DNA of 45,324 nt from Clostridia bacterium (GTDB lineage: Bacteria; CBDUZB01; JAGLHV01), in assembly GCA_030595925.1 (NCBI GenBank), contig JAUVLC010000004.1, forward strand, positions 1 through 45,324. The letters run 5' to 3'. This document shows, one piece after another, positions 16,578 to 24,880 of the stretch (position 1 is its first letter; each line of letters begins with the position of its first letter). The translations under genes were made by a program, and so were the position numbers. Below the pieces are notes generated by a model, which saw nothing but the letters and a program-made list of their open reading frames with translations, ran no database searches and had not been told where the DNA came from.

Positions 16578-16649
16578 GCGGGAGTAGTTCAGTGGTAGAA
16601 CGCAAGCTTCCCAAGCTTGATATCGCGGGTTCGATCCCCGTCTCCCGCT
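16578..16649 (+). tRNA. tRNA-Gly (anticodon CCC)
   Basis: The cloverleaf is complete. Acceptor GCGGGAG pairs with CTCCCGC, the D stem is GTTC/GAAC, the anticodon stem is CAAGC/GCTTG with loop TTCCCAA, and the T arm is GCGGG-TTCGATC-CCCGT. The anticodon reads CCC, for GGG codons. The CCA end is not encoded. The PHP gene starts ten bases after the tRNA. Confidence 0.96.
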
Positions 16650-16659
16650 TTTTATTAAA

Positions 16660-17547
16660 ATGGCGAAATCAAAAATAGTTATTTCAGGCGGAAACGAAAA
16701 ATATATTGATTTGCATATTCATACGAATTATTCTGATGGGTCTTTTACTCCTGCAGAAGTGGTAGATTATGCTCATAGAGTTGGGTTATCGGCAATTGCT
16801 ATCACCGACCATGATATAGTAGATGGAATCAAAGAGGCTATTATGAGAGGGAATGAATGTGGCATAGAAATAGTTCCGGGGATAGAATTAAGTGCAAAGG
16901 GACAGATTCCCTTACAGGAAGAAATACATATTCTTGGATATTATATAGACTGGGAAAATAAGTATTTTTTGGATAAACTTTATTTATTTCGTGAAAAGCG
17001 TAAAAAGAGAGCGTATCAAATATTAAAAAAATTGCATGATTTAAAAATAAAGATTACCCTAAAAGATGTATTGAGGTTTGTAAAAAAGGGCTCTATAGGG
17101 CGTTTGCATTTTGCTAAGGCACTGGCAGAAAAGGGCTATGTGAAAAACACAAAAGAAGCTTTTGATCGGTATTTGGGGAATATGAAATCTGCTTATGTTG
17201 CAAAATTTAATTGGCAGCCGGAAGAGATAATTAGATTTATTTTAGAAGCAAAGGGTCTTCCTGTTCTCGCTCACCCGTTATGTGAAGGGATTAGTGAGGA
17301 ATTTTTAGGGAAACTGGCTAAAGCCGGGTTGGTTGGAATAGAAATATATCATAGCAGGCATAAAAATTCGGCCATTGATGGTTTAAAGAAAATGGCTACG
17401 AAATATAATCTTTTATTTACAGGTGGTTCAGATTGTCATGGGCAAGTGGGGGTTCGTTCTCCTTTAATGGGGACGATGAAAATTCCTTATTCTGTTCTTG
17501 ACGAATTGAAAAAATATAAAAACGGAAATAATGGAGGGAAGATATGA
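16660..17547 (+). CDS. PHP-domain phosphoesterase (TrpH / RNase AM type)
   Basis: This is a 295-residue PHP hydrolase with a metal-dependent active site. Relatives act as 5'-3' exoribonucleases on short RNA or as nucleotide 3',5'-bisphosphate phosphatases. Metal-ligand motifs are IDLHIHTNYSDG (about residues 16-27), AIAITDHD (about 46-53), VPGIELSA (about 72-79), LPVLAHPL (about 203-210) and GGSDCHG (about 251-257). It overlaps the STAS gene by four bases (ATGA). No Shine-Dalgarno is seen before ATG 16660, because the tRNA-Gly ends only ten bases upstream. Confidence 0.87.
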   Translation: MAKSKIVISGGNEKYIDLHIHTNYSDGSFTPAEVVDYAHRVGLSAIAITDHDIVDGIKEAIMRGNECGIEIVPGIELSAKGQIPLQEEIHILGYYIDWENKYFLDKLYLFREKRKKRAYQILKKLHDLKIKITLKDVLRFVKKGSIGRLHFAKALAEKGYVKNTKEAFDRYLGNMKSAYVAKFNWQPEEIIRFILEAKGLPVLAHPLCEGISEEFLGKLAKAGLVGIEIYHSRHKNSAIDGLKKMATKYNLLFTGGSDCHGQVGVRSPLMGTMKIPYSVLDELKKYKNGNNGGKI

Positions 17548-17933
17548 GTAAGTTAACAATAAATGTAAGGTCTCATATGGTAAAAGATCAAGAGGTTCAG
17601 GTTGTGAATGTAGGAGGATTTCTTGATGCACACACCGTACCTCAATTAGAGAACACATTAAATGCTTTTTTTAAAATAGAACAATATCGGATAATACTGA
17701 ATATGGTGGATTTACAATATATCAGTAGTGCCGGATTAGGGTTGCTTGTAGTGGCGAAAGATGAAATAGAAAAGAAGAAAGGGTGTTTTTTTATTGTTAA
17801 TTTGTCTACGGGGGTATATAAAGTTTTTGATATTTCAGGGTGTACAAAAATTTTTCAAATCTTTGAAAAAGAAAGTGACGCTTTAAATAAGATTGAAAAA
17901 TTTAAATTTGAAGAAGAAGACGATAAAGAATGA
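17544..17933 (+). CDS. STAS-domain anti-sigma factor antagonist
   Basis: This is a 129-residue protein of the SpoIIAA/RsbV type that would bind an anti-sigma kinase when unphosphorylated. The core motif YISSAGLGLLVV carries the Ser that is normally phosphorylated. IFEKESDALNKI is the normal STAS C-terminal helix. It overlaps the PHP gene and the next gene by ATGA junctions, so the three form one translationally coupled unit. No PP2C phosphatase or alternative sigma gene is in the window, so its target is unknown. Confidence 0.87.
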   Translation: MSKLTINVRSHMVKDQEVQVVNVGGFLDAHTVPQLENTLNAFFKIEQYRIILNMVDLQYISSAGLGLLVVAKDEIEKKKGCFFIVNLSTGVYKVFDISGCTKIFQIFEKESDALNKIEKFKFEEEDDKE

Positions 17934-18346
17934 AAAAAACGATAGAAATTAAAATTTATAGTGATTTTATTTATCTGGCTTATGTAAGAAGATTCGTTGA
18001 ATCGATTGGCCGGGAAGAAGTATGGGATAATGATGTAATAGAGCAGGTCGTTATATCAGTAGATGAAGCCGTCACTAATGTTATGGAACATGCTTACGAA
18101 TGTAAACAAGGTTGTCCTGTTAAAATATCTTTTGTAATTGAAGCTGATAAATTTTCAGTATATATTGTTGATCGGGGTAAATCTTTTGATTTTCGCCGGG
18201 TTCTTATAGATGATATTGAAAAAAAATTAGAAGAACGGTTGCGCAGAGGAAGAGGAACACTTATTATGAAAAAATTTATGGATACATTGGAATATAGTGT
18301 TAATGAAGGAGAAGGGAATGTATTAAAGATGGTTAAACATTTGTAG
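17930..18346 (+). CDS. Anti-sigma regulatory factor (RsbW-type Ser/Thr kinase)
   Basis: This is a 138-residue GHKL-fold ATPase of the SpoIIAB/RsbW type, expected to phosphorylate the STAS partner encoded just upstream. The N box is SVDEAVTNVMEHAY (about residues 43-56). The G1 segment is IVDRGKSFDF and the G2-like loop is RRGRGTLIMKKFMD. The usual DxGxG of G1 reads DRGKSF, which is common in this subfamily. Overlapping start and stop codons couple it to the STAS gene. Together they are a partner-switch pair, but the output is not visible here. Confidence 0.87.
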   Translation: MKKTIEIKIYSDFIYLAYVRRFVESIGREEVWDNDVIEQVVISVDEAVTNVMEHAYECKQGCPVKISFVIEADKFSVYIVDRGKSFDFRRVLIDDIEKKLEERLRRGRGTLIMKKFMDTLEYSVNEGEGNVLKMVKHL

Positions 18347-18439
18347 AGAAAAGTTGAGCTTCTTATCACAGAAAAAAGAAATTAGGATTTATTACTTGTG
18401 AAATAAGGGTTTTTTTGTCGGAAAAAAAGATTTTTTTGC

Positions 18440-18468
18440 TTGACATCAATTCCAAAATTTTATATCTT
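18440..18468 (+). promoter_or_regulatory. Promoter of the polyamine operon
   Basis: TTGACA (18440-18445), 17 bp, TATCTT (18463-18468). It lies inside the open frame upstream of the chosen speD start, which supports the shorter SpeD protein. Confidence 0.5.
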
Positions 18469-18507
18469 TTAATACTGATAAATTTAAAAGAAAGGGGGTG
18501 GGAAAAT

Positions 18508-18897
18508 GTGCGAGCATTAGGCAGGCATATTTTAGCGGAATTTTATAATTGTGAAAAAGAAATTTTAAATGATGTAGGAAAGATAGAGGAATTAATGGTA
18601 GAAGCATCAAATGTGATAAAAGCAACTGTTGTGAATCAAAGTTTTCATAGATTTGAGCCGCATGGAGTTAGTGGGGTAGTAGTTATTGCGGAATCTCACC
18701 TTTCTATTCATACTTGGCCTGAATATAATTTTGCTTCGGTAGATGTTTATACCTGTGGAAATAAAATAGATCCGTGGATTGCCTATGAATATTTAAATAA
18801 AGAGTTAAATGCCGGGGGGAGTAATGTATTAGAAGTAAAAAGAGGAATAATAACTTCGGAAAATGCAATAATAAAACATAAGCCGGGAGAAGATTAA
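18508..18897 (+). CDS. speD: S-adenosylmethionine decarboxylase proenzyme
   Basis: This is the class 1B (Thermotoga/Bacillus-type) pyruvoyl enzyme that makes decarboxylated AdoMet, the aminopropyl donor for polyamines. The frame is open back to TTG 18415, but GTG 18508 has AGGGGGTG seven bases upstream and gives the family length (129 aa) and the usual ALGRHILAEFYNC start. The self-cleavage site is ESHLSIHTWPEY with Ser63, the same number as the Thermotoga maritima pyruvoyl serine. VDVYTCG follows. Its stop codon abuts the aminopropyltransferase gene. Confidence 0.93.
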   Translation: MRALGRHILAEFYNCEKEILNDVGKIEELMVEASNVIKATVVNQSFHRFEPHGVSGVVVIAESHLSIHTWPEYNFASVDVYTCGNKIDPWIAYEYLNKELNAGGSNVLEVKRGIITSENAIIKHKPGED

Positions 18898-19827
18898 TTG
18901 CGAAAAAAAATAAAGAACAAAAAAATGTATTGGTTCACGGAAAAATTTTCCAAAGGGGAAGAACACAAACATTTAATAGTAAAGGATATAGTTGCAAAAA
19001 CGACCAAATTTCAAACTGCGTTAATTGCGGATACTTATTCTTTTGGGAGATGTTTGATTTTAGATGGAGAGGTCCAATCCGCTGAGGCGGATGAATATAT
19101 TTATCACGAAGCACTGGTTCATCCTGCGATGTTAACTCATCCCCATCCGGAAAAGGTGTTGATTATGGGTGGAGGGGAAGGAGCGACTTTACGGGAGGTA
19201 TTAAAACATAAATCAGTAAAAGAAGTGTTTATGCTGGATATTGATGGGGAAGTAGTTGATTTTTGTGATAAATATTTATATTCGTGGCATAAAGGATCAT
19301 TTTCGGATTCTCGGGCGAAAATAATTATTGGGGATGCAAGAAAGTATATTATAGAGACAAAAGAAAAGTTTGATGTTATTATTTCAGATCTTCCCTGTCC
19401 CATAAAAAAAGGGCCGGCTTGTTTGTTGTATACGAAAGAGTTTTACAAAATAATTGCCGGAAAACTTAAAGCAAAAGGTGTTTTTGTTATTCAGTCGGGA
19501 TCGATGTCTTTTACCCAGATTGAATTATGTTCCTTAATTTATAGCACAGTGAAAAAGGTTTTTCCTATAAGGAAGGTTTATTCTCAATTTATTCCTTCTT
19601 TTGATGTTCCATGGGCATTTATTATGGTTACCAAAAAAAGTAATCCCGAAAAAATATCTATGGGAGAAATAGATAGGAGAATCAAGAATCGCATAAAGGG
19701 AAAATTAAAATTTTATGATGGCTATACTCATGCAGGAATTTTTAATATTTCTAAGAATTTAAGAGATGTTTTTAATAAACAAAAAAAAATAATTTGTAAA
19801 AACAAACTTTTCTTTTTTTATAAATAG
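18898..19827 (+). CDS. speE: Aminopropyltransferase (spermidine / thermospermine synthase family)
   Basis: This enzyme would move an aminopropyl group from decarboxylated AdoMet to an amine or agmatine. The 309 residues show YHEALVHPAML, the nucleotide motif LIMGGGEGATLREVL, MLDIDGEVVDF and GDARKYI. The catalytic loop reads SDLPCPIKKGPACLLYTKEF. The GPA..LYT part resembles ACL5 thermospermine synthase and the Thermus enzyme that uses agmatine. The second Asp of the usual D-x-x-D-P is replaced: D164 is kept and residue 167 is Cys. GGGAGAAG supports the TTG start at 18898, right at the speD stop. The exact substrate is uncertain. Confidence 0.85.
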   Translation: MRKKIKNKKMYWFTEKFSKGEEHKHLIVKDIVAKTTKFQTALIADTYSFGRCLILDGEVQSAEADEYIYHEALVHPAMLTHPHPEKVLIMGGGEGATLREVLKHKSVKEVFMLDIDGEVVDFCDKYLYSWHKGSFSDSRAKIIIGDARKYIIETKEKFDVIISDLPCPIKKGPACLLYTKEFYKIIAGKLKAKGVFVIQSGSMSFTQIELCSLIYSTVKKVFPIRKVYSQFIPSFDVPWAFIMVTKKSNPEKISMGEIDRRIKNRIKGKLKFYDGYTHAGIFNISKNLRDVFNKQKKIICKNKLFFFYK

Positions 19828-19841
19828 GTGGAACAGATTAA

Positions 19842-21314
19842 TTGAAAAGGAATAAATACTTAAGAAAACGGCAGGAAAAAGTTCCTTTATATGATGTCGT
19901 TTTTAATCATGCGAAAAGAAAGGTAGTGTCATTTCATACACCCGGACATAAAAATGGGCAAGGTGTAGATCCGATTTTTAAAAAGTTCGTAGGGAAAAAT
20001 TTTTTTTATATGGATGTTACTGTTTTTCCTGAAGTAGATTCTCTTCATGATCCCAGAGGTCCGATAAAAGAAGCACAAAAATTGGTTGCGGAAGCATATG
20101 GAGTTAAAAACTCTTTTTTTTTAGTTAATGGGTCAACAGTGGGAAATGAGGCAATGTTTTTATCTGCTTGTAATCCCGGGGATTCTGTTATTATTTCCCG
20201 CAATGCCCATAAATCAGTTATGAGTGCTATAGTTTTGAGTGGAGTGTGGCCTATTTGGATTCAACCGGAAATAGATTCGAAACTGGATATATTGTTAGAC
20301 AGTTCACCGGAACAGATAGAAAATGCAATAGAAAAATTTCCTGAAGCAAAAGCTGTATTTATTACCAGTCCAACCTATAATGGAGTTAGTACTAATTTAG
20401 CAAAAATTGTTGAAATTGTTCGTCGGTACAACAAGATTATTTTATTGGATGAAGCACACGGCCCTCATTTGCGATTCCATAAAAAATTACCACTTTCCGG
20501 GGTAGAGGCTAAAGTGGATTTGATTGTTCAAAGCATACACAAAATTTTATCAGGACTTAGTCAGGGGTCGGTTTTACATTTTAATTCGGATCTTGTGGAT
20601 TTAGATAGGGTAAAAAAGGTAGTTTCTTTATTACAGACTACCAGTCCTAATTATGTAATTTTAGCTTCGATGGATTTATCAAGAAGGCAAATGTTTTTTT
20701 GTGGAGAACAGATAATTAGTAAACTGATTGATTATGCTTCTTGGGCAAGGAAACGGATTAATCGTCTGGAAAACATATATTGTTTTTGCGAAAAAGATTT
20801 AAAACAGGGTTATACTCTGGATGTTTTAAAATTGACGATAAATGTAACCGGTTTGGGATTAACCGGATATGAAGTTGAATCAATTTTGAGTAAGAATTAT
20901 AACATTCAGGTTGATTGTGCGGATTTGTTTAATTTAATAGCTCTTATGGGGGTTGGTTCTTCTAAAAGAGATGTCCAATGTTTAGTAAAAGCATTGGAGG
21001 ATATTGATAGAAGACATAAGAAGTCTGTGAAATCCTGGGATTTACAGCTTCCGTCATTGTCTACGGAAATGGTAATGATGCCCAGAGAAGTAGTTCTTTT
21101 AAGAAAAAGTAAAAGGGTTTCGCTTAAAAAAGCCGCAGGGCATATTTGTGCTGAAACTTTGACGCCTTATCCTCCGGGAATTCCTGTTTTAATCCCGGGA
21201 GAAAGGGTAACCCAGGAGATTTGTTGTTATTTGCAAAAGTTGTCTCAGAGAGGGATTAGAGTAAGTGGACAGGATACTAAAATCTTAAATACTATTAAAG
21301 TTGTAAGTAGTTAA
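19842..21314 (+). CDS. speA: Arginine (or Orn/Lys) decarboxylase, PLP fold type I
   Basis: This is a 490-residue biosynthetic decarboxylase of the Orn/Lys/Arg group I family (SpeA of Bacillus type). It most likely makes agmatine from arginine. The N-terminal VVSFHTPGHKNG is diagnostic. FLVNGSTVGNEAM binds the cofactor phosphate, LLDEAHGPHLRF holds the PLP Asp and His, and QSIHKILSGLSQGS holds the Schiff-base Lys. The C-terminal TPYPPGIPVLIPGE is typical. The start is TTG at 19842 with AGGTGG upstream, 14 bases after speE. Lysine or ornithine specificity cannot be excluded from sequence. Confidence 0.88.
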   Translation: MKRNKYLRKRQEKVPLYDVVFNHAKRKVVSFHTPGHKNGQGVDPIFKKFVGKNFFYMDVTVFPEVDSLHDPRGPIKEAQKLVAEAYGVKNSFFLVNGSTVGNEAMFLSACNPGDSVIISRNAHKSVMSAIVLSGVWPIWIQPEIDSKLDILLDSSPEQIENAIEKFPEAKAVFITSPTYNGVSTNLAKIVEIVRRYNKIILLDEAHGPHLRFHKKLPLSGVEAKVDLIVQSIHKILSGLSQGSVLHFNSDLVDLDRVKKVVSLLQTTSPNYVILASMDLSRRQMFFCGEQIISKLIDYASWARKRINRLENIYCFCEKDLKQGYTLDVLKLTINVTGLGLTGYEVESILSKNYNIQVDCADLFNLIALMGVGSSKRDVQCLVKALEDIDRRHKKSVKSWDLQLPSLSTEMVMMPREVVLLRKSKRVSLKKAAGHICAETLTPYPPGIPVLIPGERVTQEICCYLQKLSQRGIRVSGQDTKILNTIKVVSS

Positions 21315-21356
21315 TTAATATTTATATGTTTTAAAATTGAATAATAGGGGAATAAA

Positions 21357-21710
21357 ATGAGAAAAAGAGAGTTAGAATTACTACGAAAGAAATTGATAGA
21401 AAAAAAAGAAGATATTAAAAAAATCGTTCAGGGAAATAGTAAAGAGGAAGAAGATTTTTTTTCTACGGAAGTGGGAGATATTGCTGATGCAGCTTCTGAT
21501 TCAGTGGAAAGAGAATTGTTATTTGAATTAAATGATAATGAGCGAAGAATTCTGGGAAACATTGAAGATGCTCTTCAAAAGATAGAAAATGAAACTTATG
21601 GTATTTGTGAAAAATGTGGTAAAGAGATAGAAATTGAAAGACTTAAGGCAATGCCTTTTGCTATGGTTTGTATGAAATGTAAATCTCAAATGGAACCGCA
21701 TCGTAAATAA
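21357..21710 (+). CDS. DksA/TraR family zinc-finger protein
   Basis: This is a 117-residue relative of DksA, which binds the RNA polymerase secondary channel. An N-terminal coiled-coil-like helix pair (about residues 1-80) contains GDIADAASDSVERELLFEL. The C4 zinc finger is GICEKCGKEIEIERLKAMP followed by CMKCK. The coiled-coil tip lacks the DxxDxA of E. coli DksA in its usual form, although DIADAA comes near. It could therefore be a DksA-like or sporulation-type (YocK/YteA-like) family member. It has GGGG before the ATG and follows speA by 42 bases. Confidence 0.85.
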   Translation: MRKRELELLRKKLIEKKEDIKKIVQGNSKEEEDFFSTEVGDIADAASDSVERELLFELNDNERRILGNIEDALQKIENETYGICEKCGKEIEIERLKAMPFAMVCMKCKSQMEPHRK

Positions 21711-21817
21711 ACGATAAAAGAATAACATCTTTTCTCTTTTGTTCCCTCGACATTGCTTTTTTTATAAAATAGTTTAGTTTTTTTGATTATAGAAGTTTAA
21801 TATAGTAAGGTTATTTT

Positions 21818-24079
21818 ATGGGTAAAGAAAAAAAAGTTCTGAGGTTTTTTAAGATAAATTTTTTGTTTGTAAGTTTAGTAACAGGGTTAATTATTCTCTT
21901 TTATTTTACTATGGTTGAAAAAAAAATAAAAAAGGAAATTTTTAAACGTTTAGATGATGTTTGTGTTTTGAAAAAAGAAGCAATTAATGATATTGTAAAG
22001 AACAATAACGAAATTATTTCTTCGATTGCTGCCCGTAGAAATTTAAGAAAACAATTAGAAAAGTTGCAAAAAAGTAATAAAAATCATAATTCTATTGCCG
22101 CCGGGATTAATCAAATTCTTCGCGATATTTTTTATGAACCGGAATTTTTTGCAGAAAATTTTGATAATATATTCATTATAAATAATCAGGGGAAGATTGT
22201 TGCCGGGAACAAAAAAGAAAATATAGGTAAAAGCCTGGTGGATTCAGAAGTATATTTGCAAGGAAGCAAGGCTTTTTATCAGGGGTATTGGTATTTTGAA
22301 AATAAATCATTATTTTATCAATTTTCTGCACCAATATTTGATTTAAATGAAAGAAATCTTTTAGGAGTGGTGGGAATAAAAGCACGACCGTATAAAATAA
22401 TAAGCATTTTAACTAAATATACAGGGTTAAAAAAAGAAGGGCAGATATTTTTGGGAAAAGTAAAAGGGGAAAATATAATGTTATTTGCTTCTTCCCTTTT
22501 GCAGTCCGGGGAGGTTTTACAAATTACTGTTCCTTTGTTAAATATTGCCCGGATTAAAGCGATGAAATTTGCTCTGGAGAAAAAAAAGGGAATTATAACG
22601 GATATAAATTTTAAGGGCAAAAAAACTCTTTCTGCTTATCAGTACATTCCAAAAGTTAAATGGGGAATAGTGGCTGAGGTAGAGAGGAAGATAGCTTTGG
22701 CTTCTATTCGAAATTTAAGAATACAAACAGCTTTGTTTTTCTTTACTATTATCATTTTATCCAATCAATTGTTGAAAAGACAGAAAAGCCTTAAAAAGTC
22801 TCATATAGAAAATCAGGGTAGAGATGAAATGAAAAACAATGTATTAGCGGAGGAATTTAAAGAGGTAAATCGATTAATATTTTCGACAATTGAATGGGAA
22901 GAATTAATGCCGTTAATTATGAATGAAGCCATTAAACGTATAAAAGCTGATGGCGGAATTTTGGCTTTAATTCAAAAAGATAAAGGTAAAAAGATACTTG
23001 TTTTTCCTTATCATTGTGACATTCCTGAGGATTCAATGCGAAGGATTGTTTCTGAAAAGGAAATATTGTTTAGGTATATGGCAGCTATAAAAGAAAAATT
23101 TTCCTATATTGATAATTATCCTCAATATCATAAAGAGGGGTTTTTATGGTTTGCTCGGGAGACAGTAAAAAGTTTACTCATAATACCCCTTTTATTAGAG
23201 GGAAAAGAGACGACTGGATTTTTAATGCTTTTTGGGTTTCGTTGTGAAAATCAGTTTTCTGAAAAAGCAATAAGTATTTTAGCTAATCTGGCAGATAGCA
23301 TGGCTATTGCTATTCATAATGCAAGTCGGTTCAGAAAAATTATGCTTATTAATGAAAAATTACAGCATCAAAGGGAAGGTGTTTCCAGTGCAAACAAGAA
23401 AATAATTGAATCGGAAAGGAGTGTATTATTAAGGCAATTAACGGAAGGTATAGGGCATGATTTACGTAATCCTTTGGCTACCATTAAAAACGCTGTTTAT
23501 TTAATAAAAAAAAGGATGGCGAATAATAATTTTTTGGAAAAAGATCCTGGGATCAATAGATATTTACAAATGATAGATGAAAAAATTAATCTTTCGGATA
23601 AAATAATGAGTGATCTCTTATCTTTTAGTCAAAAAGTTAAATCCACGCGTTCAAGGGTAAAGATTGATTTACTGGTGGAAAAGGCTTTGTCTTCCTTATC
23701 CCTTCCAACAAATATAAAAGTAATAAAAGAATTTAACCTTTCCAATAAGGAGATTTTAGTAGGTCTGGTACAAATCCTACATGCTTTTATGAATATAATT
23801 TTAAATGCTTATCAATCTATGCCTCAAGGTGGAAAATTGAAAATTCAAACAAAAGAAGTAAAAACAGGCGTAGAGATTATTTTTAGTGATACGGGTGTGG
23901 GAATTAATGCTCAGCATATAGAAAAAATTTTTGGACCTTATTATAGCACAAAAGGGAAAATGTTAGGATTAGGATTAGCTATAGCTAAAGTGGCAATAGA
24001 AAATCATAATGGAAAAATAGTGGTAGAAAGTAAGGAAAATAAAGGAACCACTTTTATTGTAAGGTTACCCAAAGGATGA
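21818..24079 (+). CDS. Orphan membrane sensor histidine kinase with GAF domain
   Basis: This is a 753-residue sensor kinase. One membrane helix lies at about 10-31 and a second at about 298-317, enclosing an extracytoplasmic sensor domain of about 265 residues with IFIINNQGKIVAGN, as in Cache domains. A GAF domain follows at about 350-490. The phosphorylated His is H547 in GIGHDLRNPLATI. The N box NIILNAYQSMPQGG, the G1 box DTGVGI and the G2 box GLGLAIAKV are intact. No response regulator gene is adjacent. It starts at ATG 21818 with AAGG upstream. The signal is unknown. Confidence 0.9.
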   Translation: MGKEKKVLRFFKINFLFVSLVTGLIILFYFTMVEKKIKKEIFKRLDDVCVLKKEAINDIVKNNNEIISSIAARRNLRKQLEKLQKSNKNHNSIAAGINQILRDIFYEPEFFAENFDNIFIINNQGKIVAGNKKENIGKSLVDSEVYLQGSKAFYQGYWYFENKSLFYQFSAPIFDLNERNLLGVVGIKARPYKIISILTKYTGLKKEGQIFLGKVKGENIMLFASSLLQSGEVLQITVPLLNIARIKAMKFALEKKKGIITDINFKGKKTLSAYQYIPKVKWGIVAEVERKIALASIRNLRIQTALFFFTIIILSNQLLKRQKSLKKSHIENQGRDEMKNNVLAEEFKEVNRLIFSTIEWEELMPLIMNEAIKRIKADGGILALIQKDKGKKILVFPYHCDIPEDSMRRIVSEKEILFRYMAAIKEKFSYIDNYPQYHKEGFLWFARETVKSLLIIPLLLEGKETTGFLMLFGFRCENQFSEKAISILANLADSMAIAIHNASRFRKIMLINEKLQHQREGVSSANKKIIESERSVLLRQLTEGIGHDLRNPLATIKNAVYLIKKRMANNNFLEKDPGINRYLQMIDEKINLSDKIMSDLLSFSQKVKSTRSRVKIDLLVEKALSSLSLPTNIKVIKEFNLSNKEILVGLVQILHAFMNIILNAYQSMPQGGKLKIQTKEVKTGVEIIFSDTGVGINAQHIEKIFGPYYSTKGKMLGLGLAIAKVAIENHNGKIVVESKENKGTTFIVRLPKG

Positions 24080-24265
24080 TTGTTGTGAAATATGTAAACG
24101 AAAAAAATAATAGCTGGATTTTTAATGTGAAATTAAGTATACTATGGCTTAGCGTATAGAAGGGTTTATTATTTGATGCTATAATGTAAAACCAAAATTT
24201 AATGGATTATGGGTTTTTTTGCGGGAAAACACGAAAAAAAATTATAAAGAAGCGAGATATTTTTT

Positions 24266-24751
24266 GTGACAGAAATAATAGATTTTTTAAGTGAAATATT
24301 TTCGCCGGAAATGATAACTGTAATTTTAGGGGCAATGCCTGTTTCGGAATTAAGAGGGGCAATTCCTTTAGCTCTGGGTAAATTTCATTTCACGGCAGGA
24401 AAAGCGTTTAGTTTGGCGGTATTGGGAAATTTTTTACCTATAGTTCCCTTACTTCTTTTCTTAGATTATTTTTCTAAATGGTGTATGCAATTTTCCTGGG
24501 GGAACAGGTTTTTTACCTGGTGGTTTAATCGAACCAGAAAACATAGTGCGAAAATAGAAAAGTATGAGTCTTTGGGGCTTATCCTTTTTGTAGCGATTCC
24601 TTTACCGGTGACTGGGGCATGGTCCGGATGTGCAGCGGCTTACCTTTTGGGTATCAAGTTCAGACATGCTTTTTTTTCAATAATGTTGGGAGTGTTAATA
24701 GCGGGGATGGTAGTGACTTTAACCAGTTTGGGAATAATAAAACTGTTTTAA
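24266..24751 (+). CDS. Small multidrug-export-type membrane protein (PF06695-like)
   Basis: This is a 161-residue integral membrane protein that looks like the putative small multidrug export family (Sm_multidrug_ex). The motif VSELRGAIPLALGKF near the N-terminus and the later VAIPLPVTGAWSGCAAAYLLG are typical. Four hydrophobic segments are visible. Despite the family name, transport has not been shown for most members. The chosen start is GTG 24266, with only a weak ribosome site. tRNA-Pro follows 22 bases downstream. Confidence 0.8.
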   Translation: MTEIIDFLSEIFSPEMITVILGAMPVSELRGAIPLALGKFHFTAGKAFSLAVLGNFLPIVPLLLFLDYFSKWCMQFSWGNRFFTWWFNRTRKHSAKIEKYESLGLILFVAIPLPVTGAWSGCAAAYLLGIKFRHAFFSIMLGVLIAGMVVTLTSLGIIKLF

Positions 24752-24773
24752 TGTGATAGAAACAATATAAATG

Positions 24774-24851
24774 CGGGAAGTAGCGCAGCCTGGCTAGCGT
24801 GCACGGTTCGGGACCGTGAGGTCGCGGGTTCAAATCCCGCCTTCCCGACCA
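24774..24851 (+). tRNA. tRNA-Pro (anticodon CGG)
   Basis: The cloverleaf is complete. Acceptor CGGGAAG/CTTCCCG, D stem GCGC/GCGT, anticodon stem CACGG/CCGTG with loop TTCGGGA, T arm GCGGG-TTCAAAT-CCCGC. The anticodon CGG reads CCG codons. CCA is encoded (24849-24851), unlike in the tRNA-Gly of this window. Confidence 0.96.
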
Positions 24852-24880
24852 AATAAAAAGTGGTTTAATAAGGAGAATAT

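Noticed and set aside
18415-18507. Longer N-terminus for SpeD (31 extra residues)
   Set aside because: A good promoter lies inside this stretch, a strong ribosome site precedes GTG 18508, and the added residues do not resemble the family.
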